DNA from: Aquabacter sp.
GTDB taxonomy: Bacteria; Pseudomonadota; Alphaproteobacteria; Rhizobiales; Xanthobacteraceae
Reading direction: 5' to 3'
Length of the DNA stretch: 15,924 nucleotides
NCBI GenBank assembly: GCA_030147645.1
Contig: JASBUY010000322.1
Span: 1 to 15,924 of the forward strand
Part shown: one piece after another, positions 1-8,243 of the stretch
Layout: the number at the start of each line of letters is the position of its first letter
Position numbering within the stretch: the first letter of the stretch is position 1
Notes under the pieces: model-generated
Databases searched by the model: none
What the model was told of the DNA's origin: nothing
The model's input: only the letters and a program-made list of their open reading frames with translations
Position numbers and translations under genes: made by a program

Positions 1-640
1 GCCAGCGGTCCAGCGTGTCGAGGGCGTCCAGCAGGTCCTGGGAGAAGTCGGTGATCTTCAGGAACCACTGGGCGAGCTTGCGCCGCTCCACCACGGCGCC
101 CGAGCGCCAGCCGCGCCCGTCAATGACCTGCTCGTTGGCGAGAACGGTATTGTCCACCGGGTCCCAATTGACCTCGCTCTCCTTGCGATAGGCGAGGCCC
201 GCCTCCAGAAAATCAAGGAAGATGCGCTGCTGCTCGGCATAATAAGAGGGATCGCAGGTGGCGATCTCGCGGTCCCAGTCCAGCGACAGCCCGAGCAGCT
301 GCAGCTGCTCCTTCATGGAGGCGATGTTCTCGTAGGTCCATTCCTTGGGATGGATGCCGCGCTCGATGGCAGCATTCTCCGCCGGCAGTCCGAACGCATC
401 CCAGCCCATGGGGTGCAGCACGTTGAAGCCGCGCATCCGCTTGTAGCGGGCCAGCACGTCGCCCATCACATAATTGCGCCCGTGGCCGATATGGATGCGT
501 CCCGACGGATAGGGAAACATCTCCATCACGAAGAATTTCGGGCGCGGATCGTCGTTGCGCGTGCGGAAGATGCCGCGCTCGCGCCAGATCTTCTGCCATC
601 GGGGTTCGGCGTCGCGGGCGTTGTAGCGGTCTGCGGTCAT
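1..640 (-). CDS. leuS: Leucyl-tRNA synthetase, N-terminal 213 residues (partial, runs off left edge)
   Basis: Charges tRNA-Leu with leucine in the cytoplasm; a class I aminoacyl-tRNA synthetase. Reading the minus strand from the ATG at 640 gives MTADRYNARDAEPRWQKIWR, a typical LeuRS start. It continues through the class I nucleotide-binding signature FPYPSGRIHIGHGRNYVMGD (HIGH motif near residues 50-53), then HPMGWDAFGLPAENAAI and VNWDPVDNTVLANEQV, which are characteristic of bacterial LeuRS. The frame stays open to base 1. LeuRS is usually about 870 residues, so roughly the first quarter is present; the editing domain and KMSKS loop lie outside. It is transcribed divergently from the transporter gene that starts near 788. 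A possible promoter is described at 668-697. The identification is secure. Confidence 0.96.
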   Translation of the reverse strand, partial: MTADRYNARDAEPRWQKIWRERGIFRTRNDDPRPKFFVMEMFPYPSGRIHIGHGRNYVMGDVLARYKRMRGFNVLHPMGWDAFGLPAENAAIERGIHPKEWTYENIASMKEQLQLLGLSLDWDREIATCDPSYYAEQQRIFLDFLEAGLAYRKESEVNWDPVDNTVLANEQVIDGRGWRSGAVVERRKLAQWFLKITDFSQDLLDALDTLDRW

Positions 641-667
641 GGTCTCGTGCGGGTTCTAAAGCGGCGG

Positions 668-697
668 GACTAGGACAGAAAGCGGGGCACGGGTCAA
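668..697 (-). promoter_or_regulatory. Putative sigma70-type promoter of leuS
   Basis: On the minus strand TTGACC (692-697) is followed after 18 nt by CTAGTC (668-673), or after 17 nt by CCTAGT. The start codon of leuS lies 28 nt downstream of the -10. The -35 is good and the -10 is weak, so this is a pattern match only. The rest of the 641-787 gap shows no other gene or repeat. Confidence 0.35.
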
Positions 698-787
698 CCG
701 CCGCCGCGAGCATTTGCGCGGCTCGGCCTTGCCTTGAGGGGCGCCATCGGCCATCAAACAGTGAAACGTGGGTTGGAGGCGGACAGG

Positions 788-2230
788 GTGAAGCATGGCT
801 TGATGAAGAGCGCCACGCTGGGCGCCGCCGTAGGGTCATTGGCTCTGGTCGTATCGTCCGCCGCCATCGCGGCCGTGCCGGGGGCCAAGGCGATCGCCGG
901 ATCGGAACTCTCGGTCCTCTGGGCCATCCCGTTCGCGGGCATGCTGTTGTCCATCGCGCTCTTCCCGCTGCTAGCCAATCGCTTCTGGCACCACCATTAC
1001 GGCAAGGTCGCGCTGTTCTGGGCGCTCGCCTTTGCGGTCCCCTTCGCACTGACCCATGGCGCGGACCTCACCGCCCATGAAGTGGTCCACACCGCCCTGC
1101 TTGAATATATCCCCTTCATCATCCTGCTGTTTGCGCTGTTCACAGTGTCGGGCGGCATTCTGGTGGTGGGCAACATCCACGGCAGCCCGGCCACCAACAC
1201 CGCCATCCTGGCCTTCGGCACCGCCATCGCGAGCCTGATCGGCACCACCGGAGCCTCCATGGTGCTGATCCGCCCGCTACTGCGCGCCAATGACGACCGA
1301 CGCTACAATGTTCACACCGTGGTCTTCTTCATCTTCCTGGTGTCGAACATTGGCGGCTCACTGACACCGCTGGGCGATCCACCGCTCTTCCTCGGCTTCC
1401 TGAAGGGCGTGAGCTTCTTCTGGACCACCACCCATTTGTTCCACGACACTGCCCTCGTCGCCGGCATCCTGCTGGTGGTGTTCTATTTCCTGGACCGCTA
1501 TTTCTACGCCAAGGAAGGCGCCAAGCGCCCCGATCCGACGCCCGACACTGAGCGCGTCACGGTGCGGGGCCTGCAAAATATTCCTCTGCTCGCCGGCATC
1601 ATCGGCGCCATCCTGCTCAGCGCACTGTGGAAGCCAGGCATCACCTTCCACATTTACGGGACGGCGGTGGAGCTTCAGTGGGTGGTACGCGACGTCCTGC
1701 TCATCGTGATCGCCTTCCTCTCGCTCGCCATCACGCCGCGTCTCGTTCGCGAGCGCAACGGCTTCGACTGGGAGCCCATCAAGGAGGTGGCGAAGCTGTT
1801 CGCGGCGATCTTCCTCACCATCATCCCGGTCATCGCCATTCTGCGTGCAGGTCCCGCAGGCGCCTTCGCGCCGCTGGTGGACCTCGTGACGGATGATCGC
1901 GGCGCACCGGTCAATGTCTGGTATTTCTGGCTGACCGGCGGCTTGTCCTCCTTCCTGGACAATGCGCCGACCTATCTGGTGTTCTTCAATCTCGCCGGGG
2001 GCGATGCCGCCCGCCTCATGGGGCCGCTCGCGGTGACGCTGGAAGCCATCTCGGCGGGCGCGGTTTTCATGGGCGCGATGACCTATATCGGCAATGCACC
2101 GAACTTCATGGTGCTCTCCATCGCCCGGCACCGGGGCGTGAAGATGCCGAGCTTCTTTGGCTATATGGCTTGGTCGGGCCTCTTCCTGCTGCCCTGCTTC
2201 GCGCTCCTCACTTGGCTCTATTTTCTTTAG
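788..2230 (+). CDS. Ion-transporter-superfamily membrane carrier, putative Na+/H+ antiporter or citrate-type transporter
   Basis: A polytopic inner-membrane protein of about 480 residues with some ten or more hydrophobic segments. It begins with a signal-like hydrophobic stretch (SATLGAAVGSLALVVSSAAIA). Two related motif regions resemble the ArsB/NhaD/CitMHS ion-transporter superfamily: SNIGGSLTPLGDPPLFLGFL in the first half, and GGLSSFLDNAPTYLVFF with MTYIGNAPNFMV near the C terminus. Close homologues are commonly labelled sodium:proton antiporter or putative citrate transporter, but the transported ion cannot be read from the sequence. I chose the GTG at 788 because GGAGG at 775-779 sits 8 nt upstream. 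ATG 803 has no well-placed ribosome binding site, and an upstream in-frame start at 734 is possible but lacks support. The gene stands alone, divergent from leuS and followed by a terminator. Confidence 0.8.
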   Translation: MKHGLMKSATLGAAVGSLALVVSSAAIAAVPGAKAIAGSELSVLWAIPFAGMLLSIALFPLLANRFWHHHYGKVALFWALAFAVPFALTHGADLTAHEVVHTALLEYIPFIILLFALFTVSGGILVVGNIHGSPATNTAILAFGTAIASLIGTTGASMVLIRPLLRANDDRRYNVHTVVFFIFLVSNIGGSLTPLGDPPLFLGFLKGVSFFWTTTHLFHDTALVAGILLVVFYFLDRYFYAKEGAKRPDPTPDTERVTVRGLQNIPLLAGIIGAILLSALWKPGITFHIYGTAVELQWVVRDVLLIVIAFLSLAITPRLVRERNGFDWEPIKEVAKLFAAIFLTIIPVIAILRAGPAGAFAPLVDLVTDDRGAPVNVWYFWLTGGLSSFLDNAPTYLVFFNLAGGDAARLMGPLAVTLEAISAGAVFMGAMTYIGNAPNFMVLSIARHRGVKMPSFFGYMAWSGLFLLPCFALLTWLYFL

Positions 2231-2245
2231 GCGCATCGACATGAG

Positions 2246-2280
2246 AAAAGGCCCGGCCGCATCGCGTCCGGGCCTTTTTT
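2246..2280. terminator. Bidirectional Rho-independent terminator
   Basis: A perfect 7-bp stem, GGCCCGG (2250-2256) pairing with CCGGGCC (2268-2274), has an 11-nt loop and is flanked by AAAA on the left and TTTTTT on the right. It therefore gives a hairpin plus U-tract on both strands. It lies between the convergent stop codons of the transporter (2230) and mmsB (2296), as expected for a shared terminator. Confidence 0.85.
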
Positions 2281-2295
2281 ATTCGCCGAGGCGCA

Positions 2296-3180
2296 TCAGC
2301 CGGCGCGGGTGCGGATCCATTCGATGATGCCGGAAAAATCCTTGCCGGCATTCCCCTCGTCCGCGAAGGCCGCATAAAGCTCGGCCGCCGCCGCGCCGAG
2401 CGCGGTAGACGCGCCCGCCTGCCCTGCCGCCTCCTGCGACAGGTTTAGATCCTTCAGCATGAGGGCCGCGGCAAAGCCTGGCGCATAGCCCCGATTGGCG
2501 GGGCTCGCCGGCAATGGACCGGGCACGGGGCAATAGCTGGTGAGCGACCAGCACTGGCCCGAGGAAGTGGAGGCGACATCATAAAGCGCCTGATGCGACA
2601 AGCCGAGTTTCTCGCCCAGCACGAACGCCTCGCACACGCCGATCATGGAAATGCCGAGGATCATGTTGTTGCAGATCTTCGCCGCCTGGCCGGCGCCGGC
2701 ATCGCCGCAATGGACGATCTTCTTGCCCATCTGGGCAAGCACCGGCTGCGCCGTGGCGAACGCCTCGGGCGTGCCGCCGCACATGAAGGTCAGCGTCGCC
2801 CCCTCGGCTCCGCCCACGCCCCCCGATACCGGGGCGTCCAGCGTCTCGTGCCCAGCCGCGCGGCCCGCCTCATGGAAAGTGCGCGCCGAGGCGACATCAA
2901 TGGTGGAACTGTCGATAAACAGGGTGCCCTTGGGCGCCGCCGCGAACAGGCCTTCGGTGGCTGCCACCACATGCTTGCCGCTTGGCAGCATGGTGACGAC
3001 GATTTCCGCATCGCGCACCGCATCGGCGGCACTTTCGGCGATGGCGACGCCGCGCGCACGGGCGGCCTCAACCATGGCCGGAGCGAGATCGAAGCCGCTG
3101 ACCGCGTGCCCCGCTTTCACAAGATTGCCGGCCATGGGTCCGCCCATATTGCCGAGCCCGATGACTGCGATTTTGGCCAT
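2296..3180 (-). CDS. mmsB: 3-hydroxyisobutyrate dehydrogenase
   Basis: Oxidises 3-hydroxyisobutyrate to methylmalonate semialdehyde with NAD+ in valine degradation; cytosolic. The 294-residue protein matches the usual family length. It has an N-terminal Rossmann motif (IGLGNMGGPMAGNL, residues 7-20), the substrate-binding segment DAPVSGGVGGAEGATL (115-130), and the catalytic-lysine region GAGQAAKICNNMI, with Lys168 and Asn171-172. A C-terminal helical domain contains LMLKDLNLS (240-248). The frame is open for 80 more codons upstream, but ATG 3180 is preceded by GGGAGG at good spacing and starts exactly at the family N terminus. The gene lies 35 nt downstream of the acyl-CoA dehydrogenase stop, so the two are probably cotranscribed. 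Tartronate semialdehyde reductase is a related alternative, but the valine-pathway neighbours favour MmsB. Confidence 0.93.
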   Translation of the reverse strand: MAKIAVIGLGNMGGPMAGNLVKAGHAVSGFDLAPAMVEAARARGVAIAESAADAVRDAEIVVTMLPSGKHVVAATEGLFAAAPKGTLFIDSSTIDVASARTFHEAGRAAGHETLDAPVSGGVGGAEGATLTFMCGGTPEAFATAQPVLAQMGKKIVHCGDAGAGQAAKICNNMILGISMIGVCEAFVLGEKLGLSHQALYDVASTSSGQCWSLTSYCPVPGPLPASPANRGYAPGFAAALMLKDLNLSQEAAGQAGASTALGAAAAELYAAFADEGNAGKDFSGIIEWIRTRAG

Positions 3181-3215
3181 GATGACCTCCCTGCCGTGTC
3201 GCCTGTTGCGGTCGC

Positions 3216-4358
3216 TCAGTTCCCCCGCGCCACCAGAGCGCGCGAAATGATGAGCCGCATGATTTCGTTGGTGCCTTCCAGGATCTGGTGGACCCTCAGG
3301 TCGCGCACGATCTTTTCGACGCCGTAATCGGCGAGATAGCCGTAGCCGCCGTGCATCTGGAGTGCCTGATTGGCAACCTCGAAGCCGGCATCGGTCACAT
3401 GGCGCTTGGCCATGGCACACAGGCGGGTGGCCTGCGGATCCGCACCGTCAAGGGCGGCGGCGGCGCGCCACAGGAAGGTGCGGGCCACCTCAAGGCTGGT
3501 TTCCATGTCCGCGAGGCGGAACTGGAGGGCCTGGAACTCGTTCAGCGCCTTCCCGAAGGCCTTGCGTTCGCCCATGTAGCCGAGCGCCTTCTCGAACGCG
3601 GACTGGGCGCCCCCCAGTGAGCAGGCGGCAATGTTGAGCCGCCCGCCGTCGAGCCCCGCCATGGCGAACTTGAAGCCGTCGCCTTCAGCGCCGAGGCGGT
3701 TTTCCACGGGGATGCGGCAATTCTCGAAGATGACCGCGCGGGTGGGCTGCACCTTCCAGCCCATCTTCTTCTCGTTGGCGCCGAAGGAGAGGCCGGGCGT
3801 GCCCACCTCCACCAGAACCGCCGACACGCCGGAGGGGCCGGGGCCGCCGGTGCGCACCATCACCACATAAAGGTCGGCCGCGCCCGCGCCCGAAATGAAT
3901 TGCTTCTGGCCGTCCAGCACATAATGATCGCCCTCGCGCACCGCGCGGGTCTTCAGCGCCGCCGCGTCCGAGCCGGAGCCGGGCTCGGTGAGGCAATAGG
4001 CGCCCACAAGCTCCATGCTGCACAGCTTCGGCAGGAAACGCGCGCGCTGCGCGTCATCGCCGAACTTGTCGATCATCCACGCCACCATATTGTGGATGGA
4101 GAGATAGGCCGAGGTGGCCGGGCAGCCGGTGGCGAGCGCCTCGAAGATCAGGGCGGCATCGAGCCGGGAGAGGCCCGACCCGCCGAAATCCTCGCGCACA
4201 TAGATCCCACCCATCCCGAGTGCCGAAGCCGCCTTGAGGGTGGGCACCGGGAAATGCTGCGCCTCGTCCCATTCCAAAGCGAAGGGCGCGATCTGCTCGC
4301 GGGCGAAATCCTGCGCCATTTCCCGGACGGCGCGCTGGTCGTCATTCAGGTCGAACAT
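3216..4358 (-). CDS. Acyl-CoA dehydrogenase, probably isobutyryl-CoA dehydrogenase
   Basis: FAD-dependent alpha,beta-dehydrogenation of a short branched acyl-CoA, most likely isobutyryl-CoA to methacrylyl-CoA in valine degradation. The 380-residue protein has the family's three domains. Residues 121-133 (YCLTEPGSGSDAA) are the first ACAD signature. Residues 334-356 (starting QMHGGYGYLADYG) are the second. The C-terminal ILEGTNEI carries the likely catalytic Glu361, in the position used by short-chain ACADs. The ATG at 4358 lies 1 nt after the vapC stop (TAA, g, ATG) with no recognisable Shine-Dalgarno sequence, so translation probably depends on vapC. A longer reading from 4427 would overlap vapC by about 70 nt and begins with non-family sequence. 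mmsB follows after 37 nt. Substrate is inferred from neighbours and the ACAD8-like motifs. Confidence 0.9.
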   Translation of the reverse strand: MFDLNDDQRAVREMAQDFAREQIAPFALEWDEAQHFPVPTLKAASALGMGGIYVREDFGGSGLSRLDAALIFEALATGCPATSAYLSIHNMVAWMIDKFGDDAQRARFLPKLCSMELVGAYCLTEPGSGSDAAALKTRAVREGDHYVLDGQKQFISGAGAADLYVVMVRTGGPGPSGVSAVLVEVGTPGLSFGANEKKMGWKVQPTRAVIFENCRIPVENRLGAEGDGFKFAMAGLDGGRLNIAACSLGGAQSAFEKALGYMGERKAFGKALNEFQALQFRLADMETSLEVARTFLWRAAAALDGADPQATRLCAMAKRHVTDAGFEVANQALQMHGGYGYLADYGVEKIVRDLRVHQILEGTNEIMRLIISRALVARGN

Positions 4359-4359
4359 C

Positions 4360-4788
4360 TTAGGGACGCCATTGCGAAAGAGGGATGATGTGCCGCGCGA
4401 GCCGCGTGCGGGCGAACTTGCGCACAAGGCGCGCGTCCGCAGTCACGAGCGGCAGGTCGAACTGCGCGGCACCGGCGAGATACAGGCAGTCATAGACGGG
4501 ATGGTCGTGTGCGCAGGCCATCTGAAACGCCGCGCTCATGAGGTGGTCCACCTCGAAGGTCGCCGTGAGATAATTGGGCAGGAGACGCAGCGCCTCGTCA
4601 CCTGTCTCAACCGTGAGGTCCTGCCGGCGGACCTTTTTCCAGATCGCATTCGCCACCTCCCCCAACAGTATTTTTGGCGCGTGAATTTCCTCCGCGCGTT
4701 CAAGCAGGAAGAGGGCGCTTTCCACGTCCTCTTCCTTCGCCAGCCACTTCACCGCGACGCTCGCATCGACGATGACGCTGGCGCTCAT
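4360..4788 (-). CDS. vapC: VapC-type PIN-domain toxin
   Basis: Toxin half of a type II toxin-antitoxin pair; VapC proteins are Mg2+-dependent ribonucleases that cut specific tRNA or rRNA sites. The 142-residue protein is a complete PIN domain. The four expected acidic residues are visible: Asp8 (IVDASVAVKW), Glu44 (GEVANAIW), Asp100 (VYDCLYLAGA) and Asp118 (VTADARL). Its ATG (4786-4788) overlaps the vapB stop in an ATGA arrangement, and its own TAA is 1 nt before the acyl-CoA dehydrogenase ATG. All catalytic positions and the length are intact, so it should be functional. The target RNA cannot be predicted from the sequence. Confidence 0.9.
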   Translation of the reverse strand: MSASVIVDASVAVKWLAKEEDVESALFLLERAEEIHAPKILLGEVANAIWKKVRRQDLTVETGDEALRLLPNYLTATFEVDHLMSAAFQMACAHDHPVYDCLYLAGAAQFDLPLVTADARLVRKFARTRLARHIIPLSQWRP

Positions 4789-5012
4789 TCCAAGCCTTCG
4801 CGGATCTCATCCGACGTTAGGGGCGCTGACACCTTCAGCGTCCGGGAATGAAGATACCGCGTCGCGGCCAGCCGCTCCTGCGGCGTGAAAGCCCGGTTCC
4901 GCTCAAGAAGATCGCGGATTTCTTGTTCCAGCGAATGCCCGTTGCGCTTGGCCCGCTCGCGATAGACGTCGAGCGTGGCGTCGGGAACGTTGCGGATCAA
5001 GACCTGCGCCAT
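4785..5012 (-). CDS. vapB: FitA/VapB-type ribbon-helix-helix antitoxin
   Basis: A 75-residue antitoxin that should neutralise the adjacent PIN toxin and repress its own promoter. The N terminus MAQVLIRNVPDATLDVYRER is a FitA/StbC-like ribbon-helix-helix fold: a beta strand (residues 2-8), helix 1 (about 12-24) and helix 2 (about 27-38, SLEQEIRDLLER). The C-terminal tail (39-75) would wrap the toxin. The start at 5012 is chosen because AGGAGG (5018-5023) lies 5 nt upstream and the fold begins there. The reading frame extends further upstream through the palindrome at 5031-5063, but that part has no antitoxin character. The 4-bp ATGA overlap with vapC implies translational coupling. Confidence 0.88.
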   Translation of the reverse strand: MAQVLIRNVPDATLDVYRERAKRNGHSLEQEIRDLLERNRAFTPQERLAATRYLHSRTLKVSAPLTSDEIREGLE

Positions 5013-5030
5013 GGGAACCTCCTGCGCGCC

Positions 5031-5063
5031 ACTCTGTGCTATCAAAAAATGATAGCACAGAGT
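5031..5063. promoter_or_regulatory. Perfect 14-bp palindrome upstream of vapB, probable antitoxin operator
   Basis: ACTCTGTGCTATCA (5031-5044) is followed by AAAAA (5045-5049) and then by its exact reverse complement TGATAGCACAGAGT (5050-5063). It lies in the 64-nt gap between the mmsA stop and the vapB start, immediately before the vapB ribosome binding site. Ribbon-helix-helix antitoxins typically bind such palindromes to repress their own operon. As RNA it could also fold into a strong hairpin, but no U-tract follows on the minus strand, so a classical terminator for mmsA is less likely. A minus-strand TTGTGT (5069-5074) and TATCAT (5049-5054) are suggestive promoter elements but are only 14 nt apart. 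Confidence 0.65.
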
Positions 5064-5076
5064 GTGCGACACAAGA

Positions 5077-6573
<1,497 letters not shown>

Positions 6574-6617
6574 GATGCGTCTCCCCTTGGAGCAGTGGTG
6601 CTGTTTTCTGTTGGCCG

Positions 6618-6674
6618 GCACAATGGCGTATGATTTTTTGCACCTCCAGCGAAATCTTTGCACCTCCATTGTGC
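6618..6674. promoter_or_regulatory. Shared mmsA/lysR control region with direct and inverted repeats
   Basis: In the 111-bp divergent gap TTTGCACCTCCA occurs twice, at 6637-6648 and 6657-6668, exactly 20 bp apart (about two helical turns). A perfect 9-bp inverted repeat, GCACAATGG (6618-6626) and CCATTGTGC (6666-6674), encloses this region. TATGAT at 6629-6634 is a plausible -10 for the LysR gene, with no clear -35. On the minus strand CATACG (6627-6632) could be a -10 for mmsA. This is the layout expected of a LysR-type regulator binding between itself and its target; binding is inferred, the repeats are seen. Confidence 0.6.
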
Positions 6675-6684
6675 GGATTTTCAC

Positions 6685-7611
6685 ATGACCGCCGCCGAAT
6701 TCGAATGGTCCGACTTGCGTTTTTTCCTCGCCGTGGCTCGCACAGGGAAGCTCACCCTCGCCGCGCGCCATCTGGCAGTGGAGCATTCCACTGTGAGCCG
6801 GCGGATCGCTGCCCTGGAGGCCAGCCTCGGCGCCAAGCTGTTCGACCGCCACCCCGCAGGGTATGGGCTGACCGCCCAGGGCGAGCGCCTGTTCGCTTCG
6901 GCCGAAGCCATGGAGACGCTGGCCACCGCTGTTCAGCAGGACATTGGCGGGGCGGATCTCGGCGTCTCCGGCACCGTGCGCGTGGGCGCGCCAGACGGCT
7001 TCGGCACGGTCTTCCTCGCGCCCTGCCTCGGCCGGCTCGCGCAGGCGCACCCCGCGCTTGAAATCCAGCTGCTGGCCATGCCGCGCGTCTTCAACCTCAC
7101 GAAGCGCGAGGCGGACATCGCCATCTCGCTAAGCCGCCCCAAGCACGGGCGGCTGCATGCGCGCAAGCTGACCGACTACGAGCTTCGCCTGTATGCCGCG
7201 CAGGACTATCTTTCGGCGCAGGGTCCCATCGAGACCCGCGCAGCGCTGTTGCGCCACACCTTCATTTCCTATGTGGACGACCTGCTCTATGCGCCCGAGC
7301 TGGATTATACGCCGCTCGTTACCCGCGACCTGCGCCCGCGCCTGAAGAGTTCCAGCGTCGTGGCCCAATACCGGGCGGTCAAAGCCGGTGCGGGGGTCGC
7401 GGTCCTGCCCCGCTTCATGGCGGATGCGGATAAGGACCTCGTTCCGCTGCTCGCGGACGATGTGCGGCTCACCCGCACCTTATGGCTGATCACCCATGCC
7501 GACACCCGCACCCTGGCGCGGGTCCAGGTGGCAGCGAACTTCATCGCACGGGAAGTTCAGGAGCAGCGGGCTCTTTTCACGCCCCAGGAGGACGCGCGCC
7601 GGCGGCCGTGA
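6685..7611 (+). CDS. LysR-family transcriptional regulator
   Basis: Probable local regulator of the divergent mmsA cluster. The 308-residue protein has an N-terminal winged helix-turn-helix (residues about 8-66: DLRFFLAVARTGKLTLAARH and HSTVSRRIAALEASLGAKLF), then a linker helix and a C-terminal periplasmic-binding-like effector domain (GTVRVGAPDGFGTVFLAPCL near 93; GAGVAVLPRFMA near 243). Length is typical. ATG 6685 is preferred because the HTH begins there; a TTG start at 6658 would add nine residues and cover the second direct repeat. In Pseudomonas the mms operon is controlled by the AraC-type MmsR, so a LysR protein in this place is a different arrangement. The 3' end overlaps the convergent tetR gene by 35 bp. 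Confidence 0.9.
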   Translation: MTAAEFEWSDLRFFLAVARTGKLTLAARHLAVEHSTVSRRIAALEASLGAKLFDRHPAGYGLTAQGERLFASAEAMETLATAVQQDIGGADLGVSGTVRVGAPDGFGTVFLAPCLGRLAQAHPALEIQLLAMPRVFNLTKREADIAISLSRPKHGRLHARKLTDYELRLYAAQDYLSAQGPIETRAALLRHTFISYVDDLLYAPELDYTPLVTRDLRPRLKSSSVVAQYRAVKAGAGVAVLPRFMADADKDLVPLLADDVRLTRTLWLITHADTRTLARVQVAANFIAREVQEQRALFTPQEDARRRP

Positions 7612-8200
7612 GGCTGGGCCAGGCGGCCAGCGCCGCCCGGGCGATCGCTTCCAGCTTTCGGCGGTCGGCGCCATCGCGCGCCTCGATCGACATGCCGTGC
7701 TGGACGCAAGCATAGAATGCGGCAATGGCCGCGATGTCCACGCCCGCCGGCAGTTCACCCTCTTCGACCGCCCGGCGCAAACGGGCGGAGATCTGCGCCT
7801 CACCCTCGGCCCGCGCCTGCACAGCCACGGCGCCCAGCCGCTCGCATCCGAGTTCCGCCACCGCCGAAAGCGTCACCATGCAGCCAGCCGGACGGTCGTC
7901 GCCGGGCAGATTCGCGGCGGACGCCATGAGCAGCGCCTCGATGCTCGCGCGCGCCGTGGGTGCCGAGTTGAAACCGCCCCAGACGGCACATGAGGCCGCC
8001 TGCCCGTAATGGCGCAGGGCGGCCTCATAGAGGTCCGCTTTGCTGCCAAAGGCGGCGTAGAGGCTGGGCGCATTGATGCCCATGGCCGCACAGAGTTCCG
8101 CCATGGACGTGGCGCTGAAGCCCTTACGCCAGAAAACGTCCATCGCGGCACTCAATGCCGCGTCCCGATCGAAGGCCCTGGGCCGTCCGCGTGCCGACAT
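7577..8200 (-). CDS. TetR/AcrR-family repressor
   Basis: Probable repressor of itself and of the divergent short-chain dehydrogenase. The 207-residue protein begins MSARGRPRAFDRDAALSAAM and carries a TetR-type HTH at about residues 29-55 (TSMAELCAAMGINAPSLYAA followed by FGSKADLY). The C-terminal part is the helical ligand-binding and dimerisation region; it has three cysteines, Cys71, Cys107 and Cys119, that might sense electrophiles, which is speculation. Start at 8200 matches the family N terminus. The gap to the SDR gene holds two operator-like sites, 8215-8238 and 8264-8287. Its last 35 bp overlap the end of the LysR gene on the opposite strand. Confidence 0.9.
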   Translation of the reverse strand: MSARGRPRAFDRDAALSAAMDVFWRKGFSATSMAELCAAMGINAPSLYAAFGSKADLYEAALRHYGQAASCAVWGGFNSAPTARASIEALLMASAANLPGDDRPAGCMVTLSAVAELGCERLGAVAVQARAEGEAQISARLRRAVEEGELPAGVDIAAIAAFYACVQHGMSIEARDGADRRKLEAIARAALAAWPSLTAAGARPPGA

Positions 8201-8214
8201 GTCCGGCTCCCGCT

Positions 8215-8238
8215 TATTTTTGTATCGTCCATTAAATA
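8215..8238. promoter_or_regulatory. TetR operator-like site 1 (near tetR)
   Basis: A 24-bp imperfect palindrome starting TATTT and ending ATTAAATA, with GTATCG near the centre. It matches site 2 (8264-8287) at 20 of 24 positions in the same orientation. It lies 15 bp upstream of the tetR start codon, where bound repressor would block tetR expression. The match between the two sites is seen directly; TetR binding is inferred. Confidence 0.65.
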
Positions 8239-8243
8239 ATGCC

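Noticed and set aside
213..1049. Minus-strand frame of 278 codons across leuS and the transporter
   Set aside because: It is in a different frame from leuS, has no domain character, and overlaps two well-supported genes and their intergenic gap.
1358..2242. Minus-strand frame of 294 codons opposite the transporter gene
   Set aside because: Charged, His/Glu/Arg-rich translation with no domain, fully antisense to a membrane protein gene with clear hydrophobic segments.
3181..3420. 80-codon N-terminal extension of mmsB
   Set aside because: It overlaps the 3' end of the acyl-CoA dehydrogenase gene, and the family N terminus with a good ribosome binding site begins at 3180.
4360..5076. Possible mobile element carrying vapBC
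   Set aside because: No transposase, terminal repeats or target-site duplication is visible around the pair; the only repeat is the palindrome before vapB, which fits an operator better.
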